A stretch of 56,781 nucleotides of DNA from DYRG01 sp041161065 (GTDB lineage: Bacteria; Pseudomonadota; Gammaproteobacteria; Beggiatoales; Beggiatoaceae). This document shows positions 24,950 to 34,099 of the stretch, piece after piece. Numbering within the stretch: position 1 is the stretch's first letter; every line of letters begins with the position of its first letter. The translations under genes and the position numbers were made by a program. Under the pieces are notes generated by a model, which saw only the letters and a list, made by a program, of their open reading frames with translations, was not told where the DNA came from and did not search any database. Location: NCBI GenBank assembly GCA_041161065.1, contig JBEAVE010000016.1, positions 1 through 56,781 on the forward strand, read 5' to 3'.

Positions 24950-27454
24950 ATGTGGTACAAAATAGCAGTAAGTGGGCTTTTATTTGCCCTCTCAAACGGA
25001 GCGCAGGCGGCGTGTGACAACATACCTGCGGATTTGACTGAGCCTAATTATGGCGTTGTGCAATGGTTAGGTGGCGGTTTCGATGCGGATCGAGATCGGA
25101 TTACCGTGAACAGTTGTTTAAATGGTGAGAAAGTATTTGAAACTAGCGGTGCAAATGCCTCGTTGCTAGTTTCATTTCTTACGGATTACGAGCGTATTCT
25201 TCAAGAAACAAATCGCAGTAAAGGCGGTAAAATCAAAATTGGTTGGTTTAGTTTTGGAAAAAGTCGCAGTTTTACTGAACGCATTACAAAGACTAAATAT
25301 GCTCAAAATTTTGTTTTGTCTTTTGATATTGTCACGGGAAATGGACGCTTTAATATTAACAGTAATGATCCATTAAACAACTTGGCAGATCGAGTGAAGA
25401 ACAATGCGTGCGAATTTAAGAAATATTGTGGTGATAATTTTGTTTTTCAGACGGAAGAAGGGGCAAAATTATTATTAGGGATTCAAGTTGCATTTGATAG
25501 TGAAGAAAATTACAGTTTATCTTCCAAAGGTTGGAGTGCGGGTGTTGAAGGTGCAATTAACAAAGTTTTTAATGTTTGCACAAGTTGTGGATCAGTTCCT
25601 ATTCCGATTAATGTTTCTTTTAATGGAGAAATCAAAAAAGCATTACAGAATCTAAATGATAATGTGAAACAAAACACTAAGATTGAAGTGTTTGCTTTGC
25701 AACAAGGCGGCGATGTGGCGCAATTAGGTAAAGCCTTAGGTGAAAACAGTGCATTGGCAAGTTGTTCTCTCGCTAATGTCGATGCTTGTGTTCAAATGGC
25801 GGACAATGCGCTTGCTTATATTCGTTCTTCTGAGTTTATTAATGGGGTAAAAACCCTGCCGGGTGTTTTGAATTATGCGCATCGTGCTTATCACGAAGTT
25901 GATCCAGACGCGCCTAGATCATCAAGTGAAATCACGCCAGAGATAGAAACTGCGCGGACACAATTAGCGACTGAGTTTGATAATCGCCAAGCTGATCTTG
26001 AGAAACTTCAAACCACTTTAACGCTTGCATTATCACCCGCCCGCCAACAAACCCTTGCGCTATTAAAACAAACCTTAGAAACTGATATTCAAACGACTTA
26101 TCAAACCGGTTTGTTATGTTTTAGTGATTTGGTCAATTGCCCTCAAAAAGCTAATCAAACTTTGGCTAATTTGCAATCCTATGATCGATCCTTTCTCAAT
26201 CCAAATCCTAATGACGGATTAGTCGCTTATTATCCTTTTGATGGAAATGCGTTTGATGAAAGTGGAAATGGAAATGATGGAACAGTTTATGGCGCAACTT
26301 TAACAACCGATAGAAACGGTAAAACAAAAAGTGCTTATAAACTTAATGCAGGCAACTATATAGAAGTTGCTGATTCCTCTTTGCTTCAACCAAAACATAT
26401 TACTCTCCACGCTTGGGTTAATTTAAACCCAGTAAATTCTAATCACATGATCTTTGGAAAAATAAACTATGCAAATGCTGCAAGTGAGCAATATACTTTT
26501 GGATTTGTAAATGGACAGCAATTAGGATTTCATATAAAGAGAAATAGTGGATGCAGAGCTGGTTATGGATGGAGTTCTCTTTATGGCAATCAAAATCTTC
26601 CATTGAATACATGGAGTTCAGTTGATGCAACATGGGATGGGAGTGTTATGAAAGTTTATGCAAATGGAGAATTAGTTGGAACAAAAACAGATGCTCCTTC
26701 TGGAGAAATAGATGAATGTGTAGGAGGAAATTTACAAATTGGACGAAATTGGGTTAAGGACACTAGATTTTTTAATGGACAATTAGATGATGTTCGCATT
26801 TACAATCGAGCATTAAGTGATGCAGAAATAAAGCAACTGCATGAAACGACGGATTCAAAAGCGAATCAAGCACCCTTTGCAAGTTTCAACAGTAATTTAA
26901 TGGAGAAAACGGTAACAGTTGATGCGAGTTTATCCAATGATCCCGATGGAACAATTCAAAGTTATGAATGGTTAAGTTCGGACGGTCAAATGAAAAGCGG
27001 CAAAACCTCAACTTTTACATTTGAAAAAGCGGGCGATTATTCTATTACATTGACGGTGACGGATGATAAAGGAACAACCTCTCAAGCCGTTAAAAAAGTT
27101 TCTGTTAAAGATACTTCTACAAGTGGAGGAAGTTGCACAAATGCAACGATTTCAAATTGTAAAGCAACTTTCTCATTTGAAACGGGTGAATTATGTATTC
27201 CTTGCGTGAGCGTTCCAACGGCATTAGGTTCACAAATCTACGCCGCAGAATTATCACAAACCGCCCCATTACAACTGACTTTCAAAGTTAATCCTTTAAC
27301 TTTGAAACCCCACACGTTCAAAGACAGTTGTTTAGCAACTTATTCTTCTGGAATATTAAACACTCCTTGCGTTCAAGTGGGAACAAAATCTTACAACGTT
27401 GATTTCTCTCAACGTTCAAATTCTCTTACTTTTGACGTAATTGACGCACGCTAA
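24950..27454 (+). CDS. Large secreted protein with LamG-like and PKD domains
   Basis: The 834-residue protein has a signal peptide (residues 1-20, ending NGAQAA) and CAGGAG upstream. Residues about 21-310 form an unrecognised region; segments such as CGDNFVFQTEEGAKLL and FALQQGGDVAQLGKAL faintly recall MACPF-like pore-forming proteins, but I cannot establish this. Residues about 330-415 are helical. Residues about 420-630 are a LamG/concanavalin-like domain (YYPFDGNAFDESGNGNDGT, LHAWVNL, GQLDDVRIYNRALSDAEI). Residues about 635-720 are a PKD domain (DASLSNDPDGTIQSYEW). Residues 725-834 hold two Cys-containing beta repeats. It may bind carbohydrate or surfaces outside the cell. Confidence 0.85.
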   Translation: MWYKIAVSGLLFALSNGAQAACDNIPADLTEPNYGVVQWLGGGFDADRDRITVNSCLNGEKVFETSGANASLLVSFLTDYERILQETNRSKGGKIKIGWFSFGKSRSFTERITKTKYAQNFVLSFDIVTGNGRFNINSNDPLNNLADRVKNNACEFKKYCGDNFVFQTEEGAKLLLGIQVAFDSEENYSLSSKGWSAGVEGAINKVFNVCTSCGSVPIPINVSFNGEIKKALQNLNDNVKQNTKIEVFALQQGGDVAQLGKALGENSALASCSLANVDACVQMADNALAYIRSSEFINGVKTLPGVLNYAHRAYHEVDPDAPRSSSEITPEIETARTQLATEFDNRQADLEKLQTTLTLALSPARQQTLALLKQTLETDIQTTYQTGLLCFSDLVNCPQKANQTLANLQSYDRSFLNPNPNDGLVAYYPFDGNAFDESGNGNDGTVYGATLTTDRNGKTKSAYKLNAGNYIEVADSSLLQPKHITLHAWVNLNPVNSNHMIFGKINYANAASEQYTFGFVNGQQLGFHIKRNSGCRAGYGWSSLYGNQNLPLNTWSSVDATWDGSVMKVYANGELVGTKTDAPSGEIDECVGGNLQIGRNWVKDTRFFNGQLDDVRIYNRALSDAEIKQLHETTDSKANQAPFASFNSNLMEKTVTVDASLSNDPDGTIQSYEWLSSDGQMKSGKTSTFTFEKAGDYSITLTVTDDKGTTSQAVKKVSVKDTSTSGGSCTNATISNCKATFSFETGELCIPCVSVPTALGSQIYAAELSQTAPLQLTFKVNPLTLKPHTFKDSCLATYSSGILNTPCVQVGTKSYNVDFSQRSNSLTFDVIDAR

Positions 27455-27459
27455 AACAA

Positions 27460-27496
27460 AAGACTGGTAGTCCTTAAAGAAAGGATTGCCAGTCTT
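27460..27496. terminator. Strong hairpin after the LamG/PKD gene
   Basis: A 16-bp stem, AAGACTGGTAGTCCTT paired with AAGGATTGCCAGTCTT, has two G-U pairs and a 5-base loop. It starts 5 bp after the stop codon. A-rich sequence precedes it, so it could also terminate minus-strand transcripts. Confidence 0.8.
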
Positions 27497-27523
27497 AAAT
27501 ACAGACAAAACAGAGGAAAATTT

Positions 27524-28326
27524 GGTAGCGGTGCATATAATGGTGATATAATGTAAGAATTTAGAGGTAAGTAGAGGAAAGAAAATGAGATGTCGTTATT
27601 GTAACAGTTTAAAAGTAGTGAAAAATGGCTCAACGGGTTGCTGGCAAACAAAAATACCAATGTAAAGCGTGCAAGCGTCAATTTGTGTAGAACCCAAAAT
27701 CCAATAAAATATCAGAGGAAACTAAACAATTAATAGAGGAATTATTGTTAGAGAAAATCTCCTTAGCAGGGATTGCAAGCGTCACTAAAGTCTCTAAAAA
27801 GTGGTTACAAGATTATGTGAATAAAAAATACGAAGAACGGGTTAAAAGATATGAAGAAAATAAAGAATTAGATATAAAAAAAGCCTCCACAACCTTTAAT
27901 AGTAGAAGCAGATGGATGATGTAGTTTTATTCAAAAAAAGCAATCAAAATCATGGATTTGATTAGTGCTAGATAGAAAAACAAGAGAAATTATTGGGGTC
28001 TATGTTGGGGATAGAAGCAGAGAAAGTGCGAAACAATTATGGAGTGTTTTACCCGCAATCTAAATAGGCAATGTGCCGTTATTTATACGGATAAATGGAA
28101 ATCCTATCAGGGTATTTTACCGAGCAAACGTCACTGTACAACAGAAGAAACGAATCATCTAGAAAGGTTTAATAATACGTTAAGACAAAGGATTTCAAGA
28201 TTAGTTAGAAAGACTTTAGCTTTTTCAAAGAAAATCATCAATCATATCGGAGCGATTCTTTGTTTTATCGACTACTATCTTGCTGTTCTCTAAATATATC
28301 TTATCACTATATTTTGCACCACTGCC
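27524..28326 (+). mobile_element. Decayed IS1-family insertion sequence
   Basis: The 803-bp element is bounded by imperfect inverted ends: left GGTAGCGGTGCATATAATGG and right (reverse complement) GGCAGTGGTGCAAAATATAG. The right end closely matches the end of the second copy at 56662. No direct target duplication remains at the borders. It sits between the terminator of the LamG/PKD gene and tRNA-Lys. Confidence 0.85.
27585..28293 (+). pseudogene. IS1-family transposase, disrupted
   Basis: The reading frame starts MRCRYCNSLKVVKNG (InsA-like zinc-finger part). It continues through KQKYQCKACKRQFV, QPLIVEAD and LDRKTREIIGVYVGDRSRES, and ends with NHLERFNNTLRQRISRLVRK. At least two frameshifts and several stop codons break it: near 27635, 27685, 27915, 27958 and 28062. 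A short deletion lies in the segment before TNHLERFNN. The catalytic DDE-type core cannot be made from a single frame, so the copy is inactive. Confidence 0.9.
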
Positions 28327-28352
28327 GGAGTTTGCTAACATATTGATTTGAA

Positions 28353-28428
28353 TGGTGGGCTGTGTGGGAATCGAACCCGCAACCAATGGATTAAGAGTCC
28401 ACTGCTCTACCGATTGAGCTAACAGCCC
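28353..28428 (-). tRNA. tRNA-Lys (anticodon CUU)
   Basis: The 76-nt cloverleaf has acceptor stem GGGCTGT/ACAGCCC, discriminator A and encoded CCA. The D arm is AGCTCAATCGGTAGAGCA, the anticodon loop CTCTTAA (CUU) and the T arm GGTTCGATTCC. It reads lysine codon AAG. It lies 27 bp from the IS1 end. Confidence 0.97.
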
Positions 28429-28456
28429 TTTGAGGAAAGGAACGGGAGATTATAAA

Positions 28457-29026
28457 TCAAGACAGCAAGGTGCGCAATAATTTCCAATCAAAAGCCGCGC
28501 CGGGATCCGTTTTGCGAGCGGGGGCAATATCAACGTGTCCGACAATCCGATCGACCGAAATATTCCAAAGTCGTTGAAATAATTGTAAAATACCCGCCAA
28601 TTGTCGATATTGTTCTTTGGTGTACGGCATATCGTCGCAACCTTCTAATTCGATGCCGACCGAAAAATCGTTACAGTTTGATTTTCCACGAAATTGTGAT
28701 TTTCCGGCGTGCCAAGCGCGTTTGTCGAAAGGGACGTATTGAATGACTTGTCCGTCGCGTCGAATCAATAAATGAGCTGATACTTCAACGCCTTGCAAAT
28801 CGACAAATTCAGGTTGAAGGGTATTTAAAGTGCCTAAAAACAATTGATCAACGAAATCGCCCCCAAACTGTCGCGGCGGCAAACTAATCCCATGAATCAC
28901 GATTAAGTCGATAGTTGCCTCTGGTGGACGCGAATTAAAAAAAGGCGACGGGCGAAATGCCACGCCATTCAAACGGTTGTCGTGCGCGGAAAACGACGGA
29001 ATCGGTAAATAATCTAAAATAACCAT
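28457..29026 (-). CDS. ampD: 1,6-anhydro-N-acetylmuramoyl-L-alanine amidase
   Basis: The 189-residue cytoplasmic zinc amidase cleaves the stem peptide from anhydro-muropeptides in cell-wall recycling. Family hallmarks are IDLIVIHGISLPP (zinc His), VEVSAHLLIRRDGQVIQYV, RAWHAGKSQFRG, NDFSVGIELEGCDD (Glu), IVGHVDIAPARKTDPG (zinc His and Asp) and a terminal FDW. The ATG at 29026 is chosen over the TTG two codons upstream because AGGA lies at the right distance. It is divergent from the lytic transglycosylase, another peptidoglycan enzyme. Confidence 0.95.
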   Translation of the reverse strand: MVILDYLPIPSFSAHDNRLNGVAFRPSPFFNSRPPEATIDLIVIHGISLPPRQFGGDFVDQLFLGTLNTLQPEFVDLQGVEVSAHLLIRRDGQVIQYVPFDKRAWHAGKSQFRGKSNCNDFSVGIELEGCDDMPYTKEQYRQLAGILQLFQRLWNISVDRIVGHVDIAPARKTDPGAAFDWKLLRTLLS

Positions 29027-29085
29027 TGCCAATCCTGTATAGTTTTATAAAATATCAACGTGTCGCGTGGGTTTAGCCACCAAAG

Positions 29086-29910
29086 ATGAAGCCATTTATG
29101 AAGACTTTTCAGCTTGCATTGTGTTTATTGCCCTTGTTGTGGGGAAGCGCGTCGGCGACGGCGGAAATTTATCGCTATCGTGATGCGGACGGCAGTCTAC
29201 ATCTAACCAATCGTCCCGTCCAATCCGCCCCCAACTCCAAGAAAAATTCCAAAAAATCCTCAAAAACTCAAGAAGAAGGCTTGTCAAACAATAACTTGCG
29301 ATTGGCGGGGTTGGGTAATGATGTAAAAATCTACAAATTCACCGACGCAAACGGGGTGGTGCATTTGTCGGATCGTCCGTCGAATTCGCGGGCGCAGTTA
29401 ATTTATGCGGGTAAAAATCCGCTGCCCATGCAAGCCATTCCATTTAAAGGGAAAAGTGCCGCAAGTTCTTCAAATGTCGGGACTTATTCAACGCCTTTCA
29501 CCCCTTCTCACCAAAAAGCCCAACAATACGCAAGTTTAATCGACGAAGCTGCCCAAAAAGCCAAAGTCGATCCCGCGCTTGTCCACGCCGTCGTCAAAGC
29601 GGAATCTTCTTACAATCCCGATGCGGTTTCTCCCAAAGGCGCGGTGGGTTTGATGCAGTTGATGGACGGCACGGCGCGGCGTTATGGTGTCACCGATCGT
29701 TATGATCCGGTTGAAAATTTATCCGCCGGCACGCGCTATTTGCGGGATTTGTTGGATATGTTTAACGACACAAAACTGGCGGTGGCGGCATACAATGCGG
29801 GCGAAAACGCGGTGATTCGGCACGGCAATCAAATCCCCCCGTACAGCGAAACCAAAGGGTACGTGGCGCGGGTGCTCTCTTTGTATGATTCCTTTCGGGG
29901 CGTTCAATAA
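29086..29910 (+). CDS. Lytic transglycosylase (SLT domain) with DUF4124 repeats
   Basis: The 274-residue periplasmic protein has a signal peptide (to about residue 27, SASATAEI). Two DUF4124 segments follow: EIYRYRDADGSLHLTNRP at 28-45 and KIYKFTDANGVVHLSDRP at about 81-98. The SLT domain spans about residues 150-270. The catalytic Glu is in VVKAESSYNPDAVSPKGAVG; LMQLM and AVAAYNAGENAV are also present. It cleaves peptidoglycan glycan strands with anhydromuramyl formation, the product that AmpD next door recycles. The start could also be the ATG at 29098. Confidence 0.92.
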   Translation: MKPFMKTFQLALCLLPLLWGSASATAEIYRYRDADGSLHLTNRPVQSAPNSKKNSKKSSKTQEEGLSNNNLRLAGLGNDVKIYKFTDANGVVHLSDRPSNSRAQLIYAGKNPLPMQAIPFKGKSAASSSNVGTYSTPFTPSHQKAQQYASLIDEAAQKAKVDPALVHAVVKAESSYNPDAVSPKGAVGLMQLMDGTARRYGVTDRYDPVENLSAGTRYLRDLLDMFNDTKLAVAAYNAGENAVIRHGNQIPPYSETKGYVARVLSLYDSFRGVQ

Positions 29911-29968
29911 CCTTTGAATCCATAGTTAATCTTATCCCTTTCTTGCGCGCGGGTAACGGCGTGAGGTC

Positions 29969-29997
29969 TTGACCGTGCGCGGGGAAACGGCTATTTT
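29969..29997 (+). promoter_or_regulatory. Sigma-70-type promoter for ilvI-ilvH
   Basis: TTGACC (29969-29974), a 17-bp spacer, then TATTTT (29992-29997). It lies 48 bp before the chosen ilvI start. No attenuator-like leader peptide was seen. Confidence 0.6.
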
Positions 29998-30044
29998 AAC
30001 GTATTTAAATCAAATTTTTGCCTGCGATTTTAAGGGGGGCTCAC

Positions 30045-31817
30045 GTGGCCAGCGAAACTGAAATTTTAACCGGCGCGGACATTATTGTGCGTTGCTTGGA
30101 AGAAGAGGGCGTTAATTTCGTCTTCGGTTATCCGGGCGGATCGGTGTTGCACATTTACGACGCACTGTTCAAGCGTCAGCACGAATCCAATCTTCCGCAC
30201 CGTTTGCAACATATCTTGGTGCGCCATGAACAAGCCGCCACGCACGCCGCCGACGGTTACGCCCGCGCGACAGGAAAACCCGGGGTCGTGCTCGTAACCT
30301 CGGGTCCCGGTGTCACCAATACCGTGACCGGCATCGCAACGGCTTACATGGACTCGATCCCCATGGTGGTCTTAACGGGACAAGTGCCAACCAGCTTGAT
30401 TGGCAACGATGCGTTCCAAGAAGTCGACACCGTTGGCATTACCCGCCCGTGCGTGAAACACAATTTTTTGGTGAACGATGTTAAAAGCCTCGCTATCACC
30501 TTGAAAAAAGCCTTCTTTTTGGCAACGAGTGGTCGTCCGGGTCCCGTCGTGGTGGATATTCCCAAAGACGTTACCGCGCACAAAACCGTCTTCGACTATC
30601 CCAAAAAACTCGATCTGCGTTCCTACAAACCCGTCACCAACGGACACCCCGGGCAAATTCGGCGCGCGGCGGATTTATTGCTCAACGCCAAACGCCCGAT
30701 GATTTATACCGGCGGCGGGGTCGTGTTGGGCGAGGGCAGCGACGAATTGATCGAATTAACCCAGTATCTTGGCTTTCCCATCACCCAAACTTTAATGGGA
30801 TTAGGCAGTTATCCCGCCACTGATAAACAATTTATCGGGATGTTGGGTATGCACGGCACTTACGAAGCGAACATGGCGATGCACGAATGCGACGTATTGT
30901 TGGCGGTCGGCGCGCGGTTCGATGATCGGGTGACGGGCGAAGTCAAAAAATTCTGCCCCGAAGCCAAAATTATCCACGTCGACATCGATCCGTCCTCGAT
31001 CTCTAAAAACGTTCGCGTCGATATTCCCATCGTCGGCAGCGTCAAAAGCGTCTTGCGCGACATGAACAAAGCCTTAAAAGAAATCGGTAAGAAACCCGAC
31101 GCAGAATCATTGCAACAATGGTGGAATCAAATTCATAATTGGCAAGAGAAAAATTGTTTGTATTACGATAGAAAAAGCGATTTGATCAAACCCCAATTTG
31201 TGATTGAGAAACTCTATGAATTAACGCACGGCAATGCGTTTATTACTTCTGATGTGGGGCAGCATCAAATGTTCGCGGCGCAGTTCTACAAATTTGATAA
31301 ACCGCGCCGGTGGATTAATTCGGGTGGATTGGGCACGATGGGTTTTGGAATGCCCGCCGCGATGGGCGTTAAATTGGCTTATCCCAACGAAACCGTTGCG
31401 TGTATTACCGGCGATGCCAGCATTCAAATGTGCATTCAAGAACTTTCTACCTGCAAACAATACGATTTACCGATTAAAATCATCAACTTAAATAATCGTT
31501 ATATGGGTATGGTGCGTCAATGGCAGGAAATGTTTTACGACAAACGTTATTCGCATTCGTATGTGGAAGCGTTGCCCGATTTCGTAAAATTAGTGGAAAG
31601 TTACGGTCACGTGGGAATGAAAATCGAGAAACCGTCTGATTTAGAAGGAGCTTTGAAAGAGGCGTTGGCAATGAAAGATCGGTTAGTTTTCATGGACATA
31701 TTAACTGATCCAACCGAAAATGTTTTCCCAATGATTGCGGCGGGGAAAGGTCAGCACGAAATGGTGTTATCCCCTTTGTCACCCCCTTCTTTGCGCAGTG
31801 AAACGGAGGTAGCGTAA
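30045..31817 (+). CDS. ilvI: Acetolactate synthase large subunit
   Basis: The 590-residue ThDP- and FAD-dependent enzyme performs the first common step of valine/isoleucine synthesis. The start is the GTG at 30045 with AAGGGGGG 6-7 nt upstream. Motifs are the catalytic Glu in LVRHEQAATHAADGYAR, FQEVDTVGITRPCVKHN, and the ThDP/Mg site GDASIQMCIQEL ... NLNNRYMGMVRQWQ. It overlaps ilvH by one base (TAATG), so the two subunits are translationally coupled. ilvB is an alternative symbol. Confidence 0.96.
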   Translation: MASETEILTGADIIVRCLEEEGVNFVFGYPGGSVLHIYDALFKRQHESNLPHRLQHILVRHEQAATHAADGYARATGKPGVVLVTSGPGVTNTVTGIATAYMDSIPMVVLTGQVPTSLIGNDAFQEVDTVGITRPCVKHNFLVNDVKSLAITLKKAFFLATSGRPGPVVVDIPKDVTAHKTVFDYPKKLDLRSYKPVTNGHPGQIRRAADLLLNAKRPMIYTGGGVVLGEGSDELIELTQYLGFPITQTLMGLGSYPATDKQFIGMLGMHGTYEANMAMHECDVLLAVGARFDDRVTGEVKKFCPEAKIIHVDIDPSSISKNVRVDIPIVGSVKSVLRDMNKALKEIGKKPDAESLQQWWNQIHNWQEKNCLYYDRKSDLIKPQFVIEKLYELTHGNAFITSDVGQHQMFAAQFYKFDKPRRWINSGGLGTMGFGMPAAMGVKLAYPNETVACITGDASIQMCIQELSTCKQYDLPIKIINLNNRYMGMVRQWQEMFYDKRYSHSYVEALPDFVKLVESYGHVGMKIEKPSDLEGALKEALAMKDRLVFMDILTDPTENVFPMIAAGKGQHEMVLSPLSPPSLRSETEVA

Positions 31818-32326
31818 TGCGTCACATTATTTCTGTGTTAGTGGAAAACGAAGCGGGCGCGTTGTCACGCATTGCGGGCTTGTTTTCCGCGCGCGGTTAC
31901 AACATTGAATCTTTGACGGTCGCCCCAACCGAAGACCCCTCGCTGTCGCGCATGACCATCGTCACATACGGCACTGATGACGTGGTTGAGCAAATTACCA
32001 AACAACTCAATAAGTTAGTTGATGTGGTGAAATTGCAAGACCTCACCGAAGGCGCACACATCGAACGGGAATTGCTCTTGATCAAAATCAACGTCAATGC
32101 CCCAAACGCCACCGACGACATCAAACGTTTAGCGGATATTTTTCGCGGGCGCGTCATCGATGTCAGCGAAGGCTGTTACACGCTTGAACTCACGGGAACG
32201 GGCGACAAAATCGACGCGTTCATCAAAGCCGTCAATCCCAAAATGATTGTCGAAACCGTCCGTTCCGGCACTTCCGGCATCGCGCGCGGCAGCCGTGCCT
32301 TACACCCCTTCAATATCGCCCCCTAG
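31817..32326 (+). CDS. ilvH: Acetolactate synthase small (regulatory) subunit
   Basis: The 169-residue protein has an N-terminal ACT domain (MRHIISVLVENEAGALSRIA, GYNIESLTVAPTED) and the C-terminal ALS small-subunit domain (about 80-160; IVETVRSGTSGIARG). It confers valine feedback inhibition and stimulates the large subunit. It directly follows ilvI with a one-base overlap, and a hairpin terminator lies 16 bp downstream. Confidence 0.96.
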   Translation: MRHIISVLVENEAGALSRIAGLFSARGYNIESLTVAPTEDPSLSRMTIVTYGTDDVVEQITKQLNKLVDVVKLQDLTEGAHIERELLLIKINVNAPNATDDIKRLADIFRGRVIDVSEGCYTLELTGTGDKIDAFIKAVNPKMIVETVRSGTSGIARGSRALHPFNIAP

Positions 32327-32342
32327 TTTTTCCTCTGTTATG

Positions 32343-32367
32343 CCTGCGTATGAACGTCGTACGCAGG
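32343..32367 (+). terminator. Terminator after ilvH
   Basis: Perfect 8-bp stem CCTGCGTA / TACGCAGG, 9-base loop, followed by TTTTAG. Confidence 0.75.
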
Positions 32368-32383
32368 TTTTAGGAATTTAATT

Positions 32384-32947
32384 ATGCAAGCAATTGCGTT
32401 CAAAAACCCATGCCGTGAAACATATTTCGCTTTTGAAGAAACCTCTGAAGAAAAGCACGAGTTTTTTCGGGGAGAAATCTTCGCAATAGCTGGAGGAACT
32501 TTTAATCATTCTGTTATTTCTCTTAATATCACCGCCACTTTGAAAAATAAATTAAGAGGAAAACCTTGCCGTCCAACAAATAGCGATATGAAAATAGAAA
32601 CCCCAGCGGGTTTGATTACTTATCCCGATGCGGCGGTCGTTTGTGGAAAACCAGAATTAACGTCGAATCAATGTGCGTTATTAAATCCAGTGGTGATTAT
32701 TGAGGTTTTATCGCCTTCCACTCGACGTTATGATCAAAGTGATAAGTTTTTATTATATCGTTCAATTGAAACTTTTAAGGAATATTTGTTAATTGATTCA
32801 GAGAAAATTCATGTGCAATCTTTTCGTAAAATAGAGAAAAATGAATGGATTTTTCACGAATATTTTGATTTGAAAGATGAAATTTACATAGTTTCAATTC
32901 AAGAGCATTTTTCTTTAATAGACATATATGAAGGGATCGTTTTTTAG
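32384..32947 (+). CDS. Uma2 family (DUF820) restriction-endonuclease-fold protein
   Basis: The 187-residue protein belongs to the Uma2/DUF820 family with a PD-(D/E)xK-type fold. Visible hallmarks are EEKHEFFRGEIFAIAGGTFNHS at the N-terminus (about 22-43), ITYPDAAVVCG (Asp), NPVVIIEVLSPSTRRYDQSDKFLLYR (Glu and active-site region) and KEYLLID. The family is very abundant in cyanobacteria and Beggiatoa-like bacteria; its function is unproven and it is often thought to be linked to mobile DNA. It lies alone between ilvH and thrC. Confidence 0.88.
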   Translation: MQAIAFKNPCRETYFAFEETSEEKHEFFRGEIFAIAGGTFNHSVISLNITATLKNKLRGKPCRPTNSDMKIETPAGLITYPDAAVVCGKPELTSNQCALLNPVVIIEVLSPSTRRYDQSDKFLLYRSIETFKEYLLIDSEKIHVQSFRKIEKNEWIFHEYFDLKDEIYIVSIQEHFSLIDIYEGIVF

Positions 32948-32974
32948 CTTTTTAACGCTTGAGGAGACAATTTA

Positions 32975-34054
32975 ATGATGGGATTTCACGGACGCTATAC
33001 AGGATTAATTGATAAATACCGCGATCGTTTGCCAGTTCACGATGATACACGGGTGATTTCATTAGGTGAAGGAAATACACCGTTAATTCGATTGCATAAT
33101 ATTCCCAAAATTTTAAAGAAGGAAGTGGATATTTATGTGAAATATGAGGGGTTGAATCCGACGGGTTCTTTCAAAGATCGCGGCATGACGATGGCGGTAA
33201 CAAAAGCAGTGGAAGAAGGGAGCAAAGCGATCATTTGTGCTTCAACGGGAAATACCAGTGCATCGGCGGCAGCGTATGCGGCTCGAGCGGGGATTACTGC
33301 CTTTGTTCTTATCCCTGACGGTAAAATTGCGCAAGGAAAATTAGCCCAAGCCATGATGCACGGTTCTATTGTCATTCAAATTAAAGGAAACTTTGATGAA
33401 GGCATGGCGTTGGTGAAATTAGTGGGAGAACAAGCACCGGTGACCATTGTGAATTCAATCAATCCGTTTCGTTTGCAAGGTCAGAAAACGGCGGCATTTG
33501 AAATCATTGAAGAGTTAGGTGCTGCGCCTGATTTTCATTGTTTGCCGGTAGGAAATGCGGGGAACATCACGGCGCATTGGATAGGATATACTGAGTTTCA
33601 TGCGCAAGGCATTTGTAATAATTTACCTCAAATGTGCGGGTATCAAGCAGCGGGTTCTGCACCGTTTATCAAAGGGGCAATGGTCGATAATCCAGAAACC
33701 ATTGCAACCGCGATTAGAATTGGTCACCCGCAATCGTGGGAGAAAGCGTGGCAAGTTCAAAAGGATTCAAAGGGTTGGTTTGATGCGTGTTCAGATGAGG
33801 AAATTCTCGCCGCCCAGAAACTGTTAGCAGAGAAAGAAGGGGTGTTTTGTGAACCTGCGTCTGCAACCTCTTTAGCGGGTGCAATTCGTGATATTCAAAG
33901 CGGTAAAATTCCTGAAGGAAGTAAAATCGTTTGTACTTTAACGGGACATGGTTTGAAAGACCCCGACACCGCGATTAAACAAAGTACGTCGCCGTTGATT
34001 ACAATTCCTGCCGAATTAGAAGCGGTTAAAAGAGCGATTTTAAGTAATATGTAA
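32975..34054 (+). CDS. thrC: Threonine synthase
   Basis: The 359-residue PLP enzyme converts O-phosphohomoserine to threonine. The PLP lysine is in GLNPTGSFKDRGM (about residue 62); STGNTSASAAAYAARAG and LPVGNAGNITAHW bind the phosphate. GAGGAG lies upstream; the ATG at 32975 and the next at 32978 are both usable. It is the short, class without the long N-terminal domain of E. coli ThrC. The usual partner hom is not in this window. The preceding Uma2 gene separates it from ilvIH, also in branched-chain/threonine metabolism. Confidence 0.95.
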   Translation: MMGFHGRYTGLIDKYRDRLPVHDDTRVISLGEGNTPLIRLHNIPKILKKEVDIYVKYEGLNPTGSFKDRGMTMAVTKAVEEGSKAIICASTGNTSASAAAYAARAGITAFVLIPDGKIAQGKLAQAMMHGSIVIQIKGNFDEGMALVKLVGEQAPVTIVNSINPFRLQGQKTAAFEIIEELGAAPDFHCLPVGNAGNITAHWIGYTEFHAQGICNNLPQMCGYQAAGSAPFIKGAMVDNPETIATAIRIGHPQSWEKAWQVQKDSKGWFDACSDEEILAAQKLLAEKEGVFCEPASATSLAGAIRDIQSGKIPEGSKIVCTLTGHGLKDPDTAIKQSTSPLITIPAELEAVKRAILSNM

Positions 34055-34056
34055 GG

Positions 34057-34099
34057 GTTTCTTCTTGTTCCCACGACCACACATGGGAACGAGAGAAAC
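34057..34099. terminator. Bidirectional hairpin between thrC and the LuxO-like gene
   Basis: GTTTCTTCTTGTTCCCA pairs with TGGGAACGAGAGAAAC over about 16 bp with one bulge and two G-U pairs. The GTTCCCA/TGGGAAC core recurs in the hairpin at 39622. Confidence 0.75.

Noticed and set aside
28039..28293. Stand-alone 84-residue gene
   Set aside because: It is the C-terminal part of the broken IS1 transposase, cut off by an upstream frame disruption.
29096..29287. Minus-strand ORF opposite the lytic transglycosylase signal region
   Set aside because: Shadow frame of a recognisable DUF4124-SLT gene.
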